DNA from: Zeus faber
Lineage: Eukaryota; Chordata; Actinopteri; Zeiformes; Zeidae
Assembly: GCA_960531495.1 (NCBI GenBank)
Contig: OY482861.1
Location: forward strand, 5,514,339-5,578,338
DNA: 64,000 nt
Reading direction: 5' to 3'
In this document: piece after piece, positions 1 to 9,098 of the stretch
Layout: the number at the start of each line of letters is the position of its first letter
How positions within the stretch are numbered: the first letter of the stretch is position 1
The notes under the pieces: model-generated
Told to the model about the DNA's origin: nothing
The model's input: only the letters and a program-made list of their open reading frames with translations
Databases searched by the model: none
Made by a program: the position numbers and the translations under genes

Positions 1-1158
1 TTCTGTGCGTTAAAATTTATCTTTTTTCTGATTATTGATCGAAAGTTGCATCGGAAATCATCCATACATTTAATTATGTCCAAATAAGTCTCGGGATCAT
101 AGCCTATGAGCTTGGGTCATCCTTTTTTCAATAATATTAATCACTAGGCAATTCCTTGTTCAATTGTGTGTGCTCCTTCGGCATTAACTGGCGGCAGCTT
201 CTTCTTGGCTTTATAGAGGCAGAGTTGTGACATCACAATGACCTCACATGAAGCTTCCCCCTTTGTGCAGCAGCTGAGGCTTGGTGTGGAATTCCCATTT
301 ATATGTTTACTTTTTGCATTAAATAAACTTTAATTACAGCCTATATAGAGGTAATAAAGGTGTTTGTGTCAATTTATGGTTTCCCATCTTCCTCATCATC
401 CCTCTTCATTTGAACCCTCGGGCAGTTAGAAATGCAGAGGGTGCAAGTAATTTCATATAGTGAACAACTGTGCGGTTTTAGTAGGAAAAGAGAAAAGGAT
501 AACTCCTTTCCGACATAATTTTTTGTAATCACGGCAGGAGAATAACGGACCAACACTAATGTTTTAATTGAGTCGCATATTTCAGAACTACTTTATTTAG
601 CTGGTCTGAAAAAAGCAGAGATGAAGTCTGTTTGTGCAGTGGGAAAAGAGACTGGATCTGATAACAAGCTTCAAATAAGGTGTTTCATTACTGTCGTCTC
701 TAAAGCCACTTTCCCATATGGAATCCGTACCAATGCTGGATAATAAAAATCAGAAAAGGCAGTCGGTAGACATTACCACATGGCCTCCTTTATGAAAAAG
801 TTCCGTACGGACTCTTTTCCACTGACTGTTCTGGAAACATTATGTCATTCCCGCGCGAGAGGTGTCTAATATCACGCAAGGCTAGGCGAATTATTTTTTA
901 GGACAGCGACTCCCTCAACTATCGTAATTTGATTTGTTTCAGGAGCAGGCCGCTTTGTGACATTATCATCCGAGTTATATCCTAACGTCGTCTCTTGGAA
1001 GTCATTCACATCCTGCCACTTGAGTGAGTGCGACACCTAGATAGACAGCTTGAGCCGGGGCTGTGTTTAAAGGAGACTCGGAAAACTAACACTAAAATTT
1101 GTATCATTTTAACACAACAAACACACTAGCTACGGAATTAATTCAATGGCTGGAACAC
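1..1158. other. Flank downstream of dnal1, no gene recognised
   Basis: AT-rich sequence without a convincing exon. A 60-codon open frame on the minus strand (374-556) ends in an acidic KRDDEEDGKP tail, but it has no recognisable domain and no clear splice context. I do not call it a gene. A dispersed repeat copy lies at about 180-275. Confidence 0.5.
180..275 (+). repeat. Dispersed repeat, copy A (pair with 8228-8322)
   Basis: This shares an ordered series of motifs in the same orientation with 8228-8322: AACTGGCG, then CAGCTT, then a GTGACATCACA block followed by a second TCACA. The copies are diverged but collinear. They flank dnal1 as direct repeats about 8 kb apart. The family is not identified. 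Confidence 0.45.
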
Positions 1159-1164
1159 TTTATT
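1159..1164 (-). terminator. Candidate dnal1 polyadenylation signal
   Basis: The minus strand reads AATAAA here, about 130 nt downstream of the dnal1 stop codon at 1294-1296. It is the first canonical hexamer after the stop that I can see, so it is a plausible 3' end for the transcript. A poly-T/poly-A stretch at 1270-1283 lies between the two. Confidence 0.5.
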
Positions 1165-1293
1165 TTTTACTTCTCTTGACACATCCTTGTACATGCTACA
1201 TTGTATTTGTCGATTGACGTCTTGTCCGTCCGACAGAGATTGGCCTTCGTTAAAATGTGCAAATTTGTAAAAAAAAAAAAAAAGAAATAAAAA

Positions 1294-4200
1294 TTAATCT
1301 TCTTCGTCCTCTTCTGTTTTTACGACTGTGATTCCTGGAGACAAGTCAGACAGAAATTGGAAAATTCTTATCCAGCTAATTATGAAATAAGGAAGGAATT
1401 AAGGAATAGCATTGTTTTTTTCAGGTTAATGGAAATGGTATGTTCTGAAAATGACTCCCTAAAATAAGAATCCACATCTCTGGCCCCTCACCATCGATTT
1501 TCTTCAGTTTGGGCAGCCTCTTGGAGGCCTCGTCCTGCCAGGTTCCCTCTGCAGAGCACTTCTCCTCCAGGGGGTTTCCTACGAACAGCAGGTCCACCAG
1601 ACAAGGCAGGTCGGCCAGCTTCCCAAACTCACCTGAGGAGGAGCCCACTGCAATGACTGAAGGGTATACAATAAATTGGCGTGGCCAAGCCGCCACTGCA
1701 GACAGGCGGTGGGTGCAGTCTCCCATCCCAGGGCCACTCAGCTCAAAACTGGCGAGGAACGCCTCGGGATTATCCTCCCCTTTCATCTTCTGTAGCGGGG
1801 GACGGGGGGGCCCAGCAGTCGTTCCTCGCCAGTTCTGGTGCGCTCCGGAAGGAGGATCTGTATTGCTCGCTGGTTGTCCCGGAGCGCCCCCTGGTTTGCG
1901 GGTACTTGACATCTCTTGGAACTGCAGGGCTTGCTCCTCCTGCATTTGTAGCAAGGGCCACCACCATCTGTTCCAGCTGGGAGGACGTCCGGGATTCTGC
2001 CTCGCGCTGCTCCATGTCCCTGCTCAGGTGCCACTTGTAGACAATCGTTTTCGCTCAGGTTCTTTTGAACAACAAACTCCGGGCTCGCAGGCCCATATAT
2101 ACACTGCTCAAAAAAATAAAGGGAACACTTAAACAACACATCCTAGATCTCCATGAATGAAATATTCCAGCTGAAAATCTTTATTCATTACATAGTGGAA
2201 TGCGTTGAGAACAAAATAACATAAGAATGATCAATGGAAATCAAAATCATTAACCCATGGAGGTCTGGATTCATTTCAAGATACAGGTGTTGGTATTCCT
2301 GCTGGGTATTGCTGCCTGACGCACCTCCTCCAGTGCCTTTTGACCAGGTGTGCTGTGACACCCCACTGAACACCTCTGTGGGCCTAAACGGGTCATCAGC
2401 TGGGGACCACCACTCATCAACGTTTCGCACCTTTAACCCCAGTACGTCTCGCGGTGGCGGTGCAATGGCAGGGATCTGTCCCTGCCACCCCCTGCTGATG
2501 CCCTAGGTGTTTGTCCCCCAACCCTTCTGCTTCCTCCTTAGCCACAGCCAGAAGCTGCCTTTCTCCGCCTCCTCTGCCAGCTCTTTCATGGCTTTCCGAT
2601 GCCCCGCTCCTGTACATCCCATGTCGTGGATTGGACGAGCAGTTGAGGAACCTACGAAGCCCCTACACCCCACTTCCACAGGGCAGATAACAGCTTTCCA
2701 GCCCGCCTCCCTGCACTCTGCCGCCAGATCAGAGTACTTGGCGCGCTTCCGCTCATAAGCAGCCTCCATCCCTCCCTCCCATGGTACAGTGAGTTCCACC
2801 AGGAGGACTGCCTTACAAGCCTCTGACCACATGATGAGGTCTGGCCGCAGGGCTGTTTCCACAATCTCCCTGGGGAACTGGAGCTGCTTCCCCAGGTCGA
2901 CCCTCATGGTCCACTCACTTCCCGGTGAGAGGGAGGGTCTGACACTCTCTCCTGCCCTCGCAAACAGGATGGGATGTCGTCCTGGAGCGGAAGGTCTGCT
3001 GTTTGCCTCCTTTCTGCATGACTCTGACACCTCTGCCAGCTTCTTCAGAACTTGGTCGTGTCGCCACCTGTAGCGTTCTTGGGACAGCGCTGTCGTGCAG
3101 CCCGACAGGATGTGCTGGAGACTTGCGTTGATGGTATTGCAAAGGGGACAGGTCTCTTCGGCACCAAACCATTGGTGGATGTTTCGGGGACAAGGCAAGG
3201 TGTCATATGTTGCTCTGATCAGGAAGCTGAGCCTAGCTTGGGGGATCTTCCATAGGTCAGACCATGACATGGACCTGTCTATGAAACCTTCCCATGAAGT
3301 CCAACGTCCTTGCTGGCCCTGGGACACCGCTTTGATGTTAAAGCGTTCCTGCTCAGTTCTTGCCACTTCTGCCACCACCATGGCTCTTCGGTCTTCTTTG
3401 GAAGCCTTTGACCAGAACAAGGGAGTATTGTCCCTCCCAAGGCCTGCTCGACCCTCCTGGACTCTGCCGACCACCTTGCGGTGCTTCAGCCTGCCGATCG
3501 CCATGTCGACCTCTTCTTGGGCTTTCCACTTTCTTCCCGTTCTTATCTGGGTGCCCGCTGCTCTCATCAGCTGGTCAGTGGATTCCCTCAGCTCCAGCAC
3601 CAGCCGAGCCTTCTCTTGCTTGTAACCCACGCTGATTGCAGTGGTAGTTGTAGCGTGTTCCTACCAAAGAGGCCTACGTCTGAGAGGCATTTTGGTAAAC
3701 CCAGCCACTTCCTGATGTACGAGTTTGCCAGCCCGTCCATCTTGCTTACCACTGAGGAGGGGATTTCGCTCATCTTCAGTGGCCACATCACCCTTTGGTA
3801 CAGTATGAACTGGTAACACCATACTTTGTACTTTCCGGGGAGTTGGCTTTGATTGATCTTGGCCAGGTGCTCGCGAGCTGCTTCCTCACTGTCTCCCCCA
3901 TCAGCCTGTCAGAGAGCTCTGCTGTGTAGGTGCGACCCAGGCTACGGACAGGTTGATCTGCCAGCAATGGAATATTCTCACCGCCCGCGACAAAGATGAT
4001 GGTGTCGCTTCTGACTCCTTTCCTGATCGACAGACTGCGTGACTTGGGGGGTTTGATCTTCATCCTCGCCCAGCTCACAAGCTCGTCTATCCTCTTCAGC
4101 AGTCTTGTTGTGCATGCTGCTGTCTGGAGTATGGTGGTGATATTACATTACATTACATTGAGCAGACGCTTTTATCCAAAGCGACTTACAATTATTCAAA

Positions 4201-7200
4201 CACCGACAGACGCAGCCATCAGGGGTCTAAGTGTCTTGCTCAAGGACACTACAGCATGCTAGCAGGAGGAGCCTGGGATCGAACCAGCAACCTTTAGATT
4301 ACTAGACGACCAGCTCTACCTCCTGAGCTACCGTCCCACTATATCGTCCATGTAGCCATGTATATCTTCCTAGCCCCTATGAGGATGATCTCGAAGGCTG
4401 CGACGAACAGGATGGGCGAGATTGAGCATCCCATGGCAATGCCTACTTCCAGCTGTTGCCAGCCTGTTGTGAAGTCTGATGGGTGCAGCACATCTGGAGA
4501 TCTCCAAAGTACTTGGCCACCAGGGCTCTCATACAGACTGGGACATGGAAGAAATCCAAGGCGAACTCGATGAGTTGGTGGGGGACCGACCCATATGCGT
4601 TGGCAAGGTCGAGCCACACAACATGCAGGTCACCTCTCTCTCTTTTCGCCCTTTGGATCTGCTCCCATATGACTGCAGAGTGTTCCACACACCCTGGGAA
4701 GCCTGGCACACCTGCCTTCTGGCAGCTGGTGTCGATGTACCCGTTTCCTGTGAGGTAGCTGGTCAACCTCTTGGCCAGGATGGAGAAGAAGATCTTCCCT
4801 TCAACATTCAGGAGGGCGATACTCCTAAACTGGTTGATCGTACTGGAGTTCTGCTCCTTTTGGATGAAAACTGTGACAGCTCTTTGCCATTCTGAAGGGA
4901 TGACTTGGTTTTTCCAGGCCACTCTCAGCAGATTCCAGAGGTGTCTCAGGACCCCTGGGCAGTACTTGTACAGCTTGTATGGTATCCCATTAGGGCCTGG
5001 GGCTGAGGCTGCTCTTGCCTTCCGGACCACCTCTGTTACCTCGCTGAGTTTGGGGAGGGCAGCATCAAAGAGGAATGCTGGGGGAGCTGGGCGAGGAACA
5101 TAACCAGGGGATCCCAGTGGAGTTGACTTCACTGGGTCACTGTACTGCTCCTTGATGTAATTCTCCAGCTCAGACTTGGTAATCTCCAGCTTTCCGCTTC
5201 TCTTGTCCTCTAGCAGCTGTCTGGCATGCTTGAAGGGATTTTTGAAGAAGTTACTCCTCTCTTTCTCCTTCCGCCTTCTGCGCTTACGGATGCGCTCTGC
5301 CCTCCGTAGGCCGGCAAAATCTTTTTTCACCTCGTCCCACAGTGGCTTCAGGCCCTCGTTCTCCTCTCTGCTTGGCTTCCTCCACTGTTTTCGGAGTTGA
5401 CGCCGCCTCTTCACCAACTGCTCGATCTCTCTCTCCCTCCAGACCGCAACTTCGTTGGCTTTAGGCCATTTGACCATCTGCCTCCTTCCAGGTTCTTTCC
5501 TCTCTGTTCTCTGGCTTTGCTCGTGGATGTTGGGGTTGCTGTGTGTTCTCTGTGTGTCTTCATCAGTGCCACTCTCGGAGGCATTGGCGTCCACCAAGGG
5601 CCCTCCTGTGTCCTCCACCTGCCTTTCTCCAGCAACGGTGGATCCCTCAGCGCTGTGGTTTGCAACCTGGCTTTGGGTTCCTCTTGTCTGACCTGCGGTT
5701 GCAGTGCAATGTTGCTGCTGGCCTCCCAGAATCATACTCAAAATAAAAGTAGAAAAATCAGATCACAGGCTGATCCACCTTCTGTGGAAATTCCTCAAGA
5801 CAATTCAAAATGAGGCTCAGTAATGTGTGTGGCCTCCACGTGCCTATATGCACTCCCTACAACGTCTGGGCATGCTCCTGATGAGACAACGGATGTTCTC
5901 CTGAGGGATCTCCTCCCAGACCTGGATCAGGGCATGAGTGGCCCCGGGATGGGACACTGCACCGCCTGTCTGCAGCGGAAGCTTGGCCACGCCCCCTTGG
6001 TCCACCACACTGGTGTAGCCAATGCTCTATGGATGTACTACAGCAATTGCAAAAACATGTTCAAAATAAAATGTGATATTAGGCCTACTTTTAGTCAACG
6101 CATGTTGAATGAATACCCAAAAATAATAAATATATATAAAATGTATTTTAAGGCTTAAACATTTGCCCCATTGGATTGTTTTTAACCGCAGCAAGAATCT
6201 GCAGCATAGTGGTAAGTTTTTCAATAGTAAAGTGTTTAATCCTTTAATTTTTCCTTTTGAAACTACAGTTATTGAGAATTTTGCCCAACACTAACAACAA
6301 CCTCCCCCAAATTGAACACCTCTCTCAAAAAGACAATTAGGACATTTTCAGTCTAATTTCCGTGACAACCACAGGGAAACACAGCATACAATGACAATGA
6401 TAAAATGATAATGATAATATTGGTGAAATAATATTCTGAAGAATGAAGCAGGGCAGGGTGGAGCCTCACCCCACTCTTTGACCAGGTTGTTGGACATGTA
6501 GAGGACTTGGAGCTTCTTCATCACATGGATTCCCTTCAGCTTCTCAATGAGATTATAAGAGATCCACAACTGTTCCACTGAGTCTCCCACCGCCTCCTGC
6601 GCGTGCATGCACACACACACGTACACACATACACAACACGCACACGCAAACACACACACACACACACACGCACACACACAAACTGCACACTAAGAAATTC
6701 AAAATGCGTATAGGAGTGTAGATGACCGTTTAAGGAGGTAAGCACAACAACAACAAAAAAAAATTCCAGAAGTAATGGTATTGTTATAAAGTGTGGAACT
6801 CACTAATCCATTGAAATTCTTGATGTTGTTTCTCCCGAGGGATAATATCCTCAAGTTCTCTGCAAAGGAGAATACTTCAATTTGTTTGAAAATAGGTCCA
6901 ACTGTAACTGATGACTTTATTTCATTATGAACCTTTTATATGCAAATGTCAACCAAGTCCCAAGTTTTTCTGGCATGGGCATCAGTGATGAAAGAAAGGG
7001 TTGTCTGCTTTTTTCAGATTTGCCTCCCAAGTCTCGGTTTGTTTGATTCAGTTGGGGTAATGCACAAAAAATCTTTTAGCTTTGTTCTCTCACCATGATT
7101 TGTTTTGACAGAGAAATGCAAAATGTAAATCAGAAAAATATTTTTGTTACAGAATTATTCAATAATTGATTATTGGTGGAATGCAAAGTGTACATCAGCA

Positions 7201-8204
7201 ACATTAAGTGTTAAATATGCCAAATGTCTTGGTCCTTTTCTTCCCACATTTGTTCAGTCCTTTGTAATTCTATTTTCAGTTGAAGTCGCGGATTCTCTCA
7301 CGCTCCTACTCACTCGATTGAAATTCAAGTCGCTTGTTTAGGCACTTTGCTGTTTTCGTCCGAACGACTCGAACAAACGACTCTTTCGCTGGAATGAGTC
7401 CCTACCGACCCCCGGTTCATCTGAAGGAATGGTTCGATGCAAACAAGTCATCTGCGACTCTTAGGTGACCAGTTACTAAGCGCTTGCCAATTTAATCTGA
7501 TTCTTACATGAAGGGATTTCTCTTGCAGCACATATTCTCAAACAAAACTGAGACGTAATGATATCTCTATACTGTAAGATGAGATCACACCTTATCAATC
7601 CCATGTCTGAAATAAGTGAAATGCTTCTGGGATGCTGAACCAAACTTACTCAGGCCGTTAAGATTTGCAATTTTCTCGATGCAGTTTGTGGAGAGGGACA
7701 GTTTCCTATGGAAAAAGGAAAACGTATGTAAAAAAAAAAGAAAATGCATTGAATGACCAGCGGGATCGGGACTCACTCGCAGTTCACGAGTTTGGACAAG
7801 GTGGCGTCCATCTTGTCTATGGGAGGAATCTGACTGAACAGCATCACCGTCGTTGCCTCAGCAGCTTTCTCTCCCATCTTCTCCTCCTGGACAAAACAGT
7901 GATCAGTGTTTGGAGAGCTGCATTTCTCCTGCAGTGTAAGTAGCATGTGAGGTTCACGATGACGTTATTCTTCTGGTGTTTTTGCCAACCACGTACCCAT
8001 CTGGCTAGAGCATCCTTGATGGTCGTTGCTTTAGCCTGGCAACATTACAAAACAGAGTTTTGTAACTAAGATGCGATACAGATCTTTTAATGTTGGCAAA
8101 AAATGGGAATCGGATAACAACAACCTGCCGTTTTGAGTGAGTTCCTATACACCTTTAGAGAATAGAGAAGATCTATTTGATTATATGTCGATGTATCTCA
8201 CCAT
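1294..8204 (-). CDS. dnal1: Dynein axonemal light chain 1 (8 coding exons, complete)
   Basis: Leucine-rich-repeat light chain that binds the motor domain of the outer-arm dynein gamma heavy chain in motile cilia. Coding exons in transcript order: 8202-8204 (ATG only), 7997-8035, 7777-7886, 7650-7705, 6804-6859, 6470-6596, 1492-1632, 1294-1334. Introns are GT-AG with matching phases, and the total of 573 nt gives 190 aa, the same length as human DNAL1. Visible landmarks are [12 protein letters not shown] at the N terminus, [20 protein letters not shown], LRRs from about residue 52 to 150 ([49 protein letters not shown]), and an LRR-cap FVGNPLEEK followed by an acidic tail EEDEED. Asn150, the residue changed (N150S) in human primary ciliary dyskinesia, is kept. 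Intron 6 (1633-6469) is packed with nested transposons. No coding defect is seen. The ATG-only first coding exon is supported by a consensus donor directly after the ATG. Confidence 0.96.
1678..1740 (-). repeat. Short inverted repeat, copy 1 (pair with 5936-5993)
   Basis: Read on the minus strand, this matches the plus strand at 5936-5993 with only a few differences and a 3-nt gap (GAGTGGCCC-GGGATGGGA, CGCCTGTCTGCAG, GCTTGGCCACGCC). It interrupts the gypsy gag-like frame at its FE(L) boundary. The two copies face each other and bracket the nested transposon stack in dnal1 intron 6. The element type is unknown. Confidence 0.7.
1741..2100 (-). pseudogene. Ty3/gypsy gag N-terminal fragment
   Basis: Minus-strand reading shows a Gln/Glu-rich start, a linker [18 protein letters not shown] and the motif [13 protein letters not shown]. 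This (D/E)DxEAFLxxFE signature opens the capsid-like region in fish Ty3/gypsy gag proteins. The rest of gag, and all of pol, are missing. The fragment is cut by a short inverted repeat on one side and by a Tc1 element end on the other. It is a dead fragment inside a dnal1 intron. Confidence 0.6.
2101..2273. mobile_element. Tc1/mariner element, left part
   Basis: The terminus CACTGCTCAAAAAAATAAAG follows a TA. This is the end of a widespread fish Tc1-like transposon. The copy runs through its subterminal region and stops abruptly after GGAGGTCTGGATTC. The continuation of the same element resumes at 5721, so one Tc1 copy was split by the LINE at 2274-5720. Confidence 0.75.
2503..3630 (-). pseudogene. 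LINE C-terminal part: CCHC knuckle and restriction-like endonuclease
   Basis: Open frame of 375 codons downstream of the RT of the same LINE. It contains the zinc-knuckle [18 protein letters not shown] near residue 170. This is followed by endonuclease signatures [18 protein letters not shown] and [14 protein letters not shown], which supply the catalytic D, E/D and K of the R2-type nuclease family. This domain would nick the target for target-primed reverse transcription. It is separated from the RT by frameshifts, so no complete protein can be made. Confidence 0.75.
4142..4340 (-). mobile_element. tRNA-derived SINE with (TTACAT)n-type tail
   Basis: On the minus strand the head carries an A box (TAGCTCAGGAGGTAGAGC) and a B box (GGTTCGATCC). 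It ends in GTAAGTCGCTTTGGATAA, AAAGCGTCTGCTC and a repeated AATGTAATG tail, the layout of V-SINE-like fish SINEs with an L2-type 3' end. It sits inside the RT of the LINE at 2274-5720. ATAT on both sides is compatible with a short target duplication. Confidence 0.8.
4443..5720 (-). pseudogene. LINE reverse transcriptase, N-terminal and finger/palm part
   Basis: Basic N-terminal stretch ([11 protein letters not shown]), then RT landmarks [29 protein letters not shown] and motif [13 protein letters not shown]. The frame is lost near 4443. Motif B ([18 protein letters not shown]) continues in another frame at about 4370-4450, and motif C (YMDDI) lies at about 4339-4353, right at the SINE junction. 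Motif D/E-like sequence ([12 protein letters not shown]) resumes beyond the SINE near 4040-4078. The RT is non-functional. Confidence 0.75.
5721..5935. mobile_element. Tc1/mariner element, right part (continuation of 2101-2273)
   Basis: Starts with AGAATCATACTCAAAATAAAAG and runs through GAGGCTCAGTAATGTGTGTGG and CTCCTGAGGGATCTCCTCCC. This is the stretch that follows the 2101-2273 segment in intact copies of this Tc1 family (the 3' end of the transposase frame read on the opposite strand). It stops at the short inverted repeat at 5936, so the remainder of the transposon is missing. Confidence 0.7.
5936..5993 (+). repeat. Short inverted repeat, copy 2 (pair with 1678-1740)
   Basis: Plus-strand copy of the unit found in inverse orientation at 1678-1740. 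Both copies lie exactly at broken ends of other transposons. This suggests either two insertions of one small element or a local rearrangement in which the unit was a breakpoint. Confidence 0.65.
6606..6681. repeat. Imperfect (CA)n microsatellite
   Basis: Interrupted CA/CACG tract in dnal1 intron 5, starting only about 10 nt upstream (in transcript terms) of the acceptor of the exon at 6470-6596. The polypyrimidine tract of that acceptor is therefore replaced by a GT-rich tract on the coding strand. Confidence 0.9.
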
Positions 8205-8322
8205 GTTGCTATGACGCTTTCTGTCTTATCTTTTGGTTCAAACTGGCGCCAGCTTGTTTTCGCTTAATTTTACAGGAGCAGATATGTGACATCACAAAAA
8301 CATCACAAGGCAATGCCACTCC
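8205..8322 (-). promoter_or_regulatory. Region upstream of the dnal1 start codon, overlapping repeat copy B
   Basis: The sequence directly upstream of the dnal1 ATG should hold the 5' UTR and core promoter. From about 8228 to 8322 it matches the dispersed repeat at 180-275 (AACTGGCG, CAGCTT and a GTGACATCACA block), so repeat-derived sequence may sit in the leader or promoter. No complete RFX X-box, expected for a ciliary gene, was found by eye. A poly-C tract follows. Confidence 0.4.
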
Positions 8323-8323
8323 C

Positions 8324-8341
8324 CCCCCCCCCCCCCCCCCA
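8324..8341. repeat. Poly-C tract
   Basis: Uninterrupted run of C residues, about 120 nt upstream of the dnal1 ATG. Its length is likely variable between individuals and error-prone in sequencing. Confidence 0.9.
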
Positions 8342-8929
8342 GTTGCCACAGCCACAGGCCTACATGGGAAATCCTCCTCACATGTTTAAACCTGTTTCAG
8401 TGACGATCGGGTTTCTCTGCTACTTTCCCAACAAGAAACCTCAAAGTTGAATAAATCTATTGGAGTTAAATTATGGTCTTTATTACAAAATAAATCTTAG
8501 AATTCCCCCTACCTTTGACATATGTCTAATAAAACCTTCCTCCATGATTCAGCCAAAAACCAAAAATTTCTCTAAATTTATCATTAACATCATCAAAATC
8601 CTGACGAGATACAGGAGAGGATGGACATCTTTCCCTCACAATATTTCCACTGTAGCTTCTTTGTTTTCTTAACAAAAGTGTGGACATGTGTAAAAAAAAT
8701 AAAAACATTTAAAAACATTTAAGGACGTGTCACCTCCCATGATAAATCTGTGCACCAGACTGTCTGACCTCCATTAAAAACCAAATGTACGTTTCTGCAA
8801 GTCTGGCAGCTTGACGTTAGCTGGCCCAGTTAGTCCAAATGGTTCTTATGTGGTCTCTGTTAGAAGAATATGGTTTAGAAACCACTGGTCAAAATATATA
8901 TGGAAAAAAAAAAAGTTAAAAAATAATAA

Positions 8930-9098
8930 GACAGCATGGTTTCCATAAGGCTGTAATACCACAGGACACCTTCAGAGGTCTTGTGGAGTTCATGCCTCGA
9001 CGGGTCACAGCTGTTTTGGCAGCACGAGGGGGAGCTACACAATAATAGTGGTTATTAATGGTGGTTTTAATGTTGTGGCTGATCAGAGTATAGTGTAA
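8930..9098 (+). mobile_element. Tc1-like element fragment (3' end)
   Basis: Reads on the plus strand as decayed C-terminal transposase (PQDTFRGLVEFMPRRV, AVLAARGG) and then the terminal motif GGTTTTAATGTTGTGGCTGA. The same terminal motif occurs in inverse orientation at 38066 and 58582. This is a short relic of a second Tc1-like family. Confidence 0.7.

Larger units (their letters stand above)
2274..5720 (-). mobile_element. R2/NeSL-like LINE (restriction-like endonuclease type), 5'-truncated
   Basis: Non-LTR retrotransposon on the minus strand, inserted into the Tc1 copy (2101-2273 plus 5721-5935). The order of parts is reverse transcriptase, then a CCHC knuckle, then a PD-(D/E)XK restriction-like endonuclease, which is the R2/NeSL/HERO layout and not the apurinic-endonuclease layout of L1/L2. 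The N-terminal zinc fingers are absent, and the first methionines of the open frame come from Tc1 sequence, so the copy is 5'-truncated. It is also frameshifted and is interrupted by a SINE at about 4142-4340. Confidence 0.8.

Noticed and set aside
374-556. Last exon of an additional minus-strand gene (tail KRDDEEDGKP)
   Set aside because: No convincing acceptor, no domain and no conserved neighbour to support it.
4270-4340. tRNA gene (A and B boxes with a tRNA-like fold)
   Set aside because: It is the head of a SINE: it is followed by a SINE body and a TTACAT-type tail, and it sits inside a LINE.
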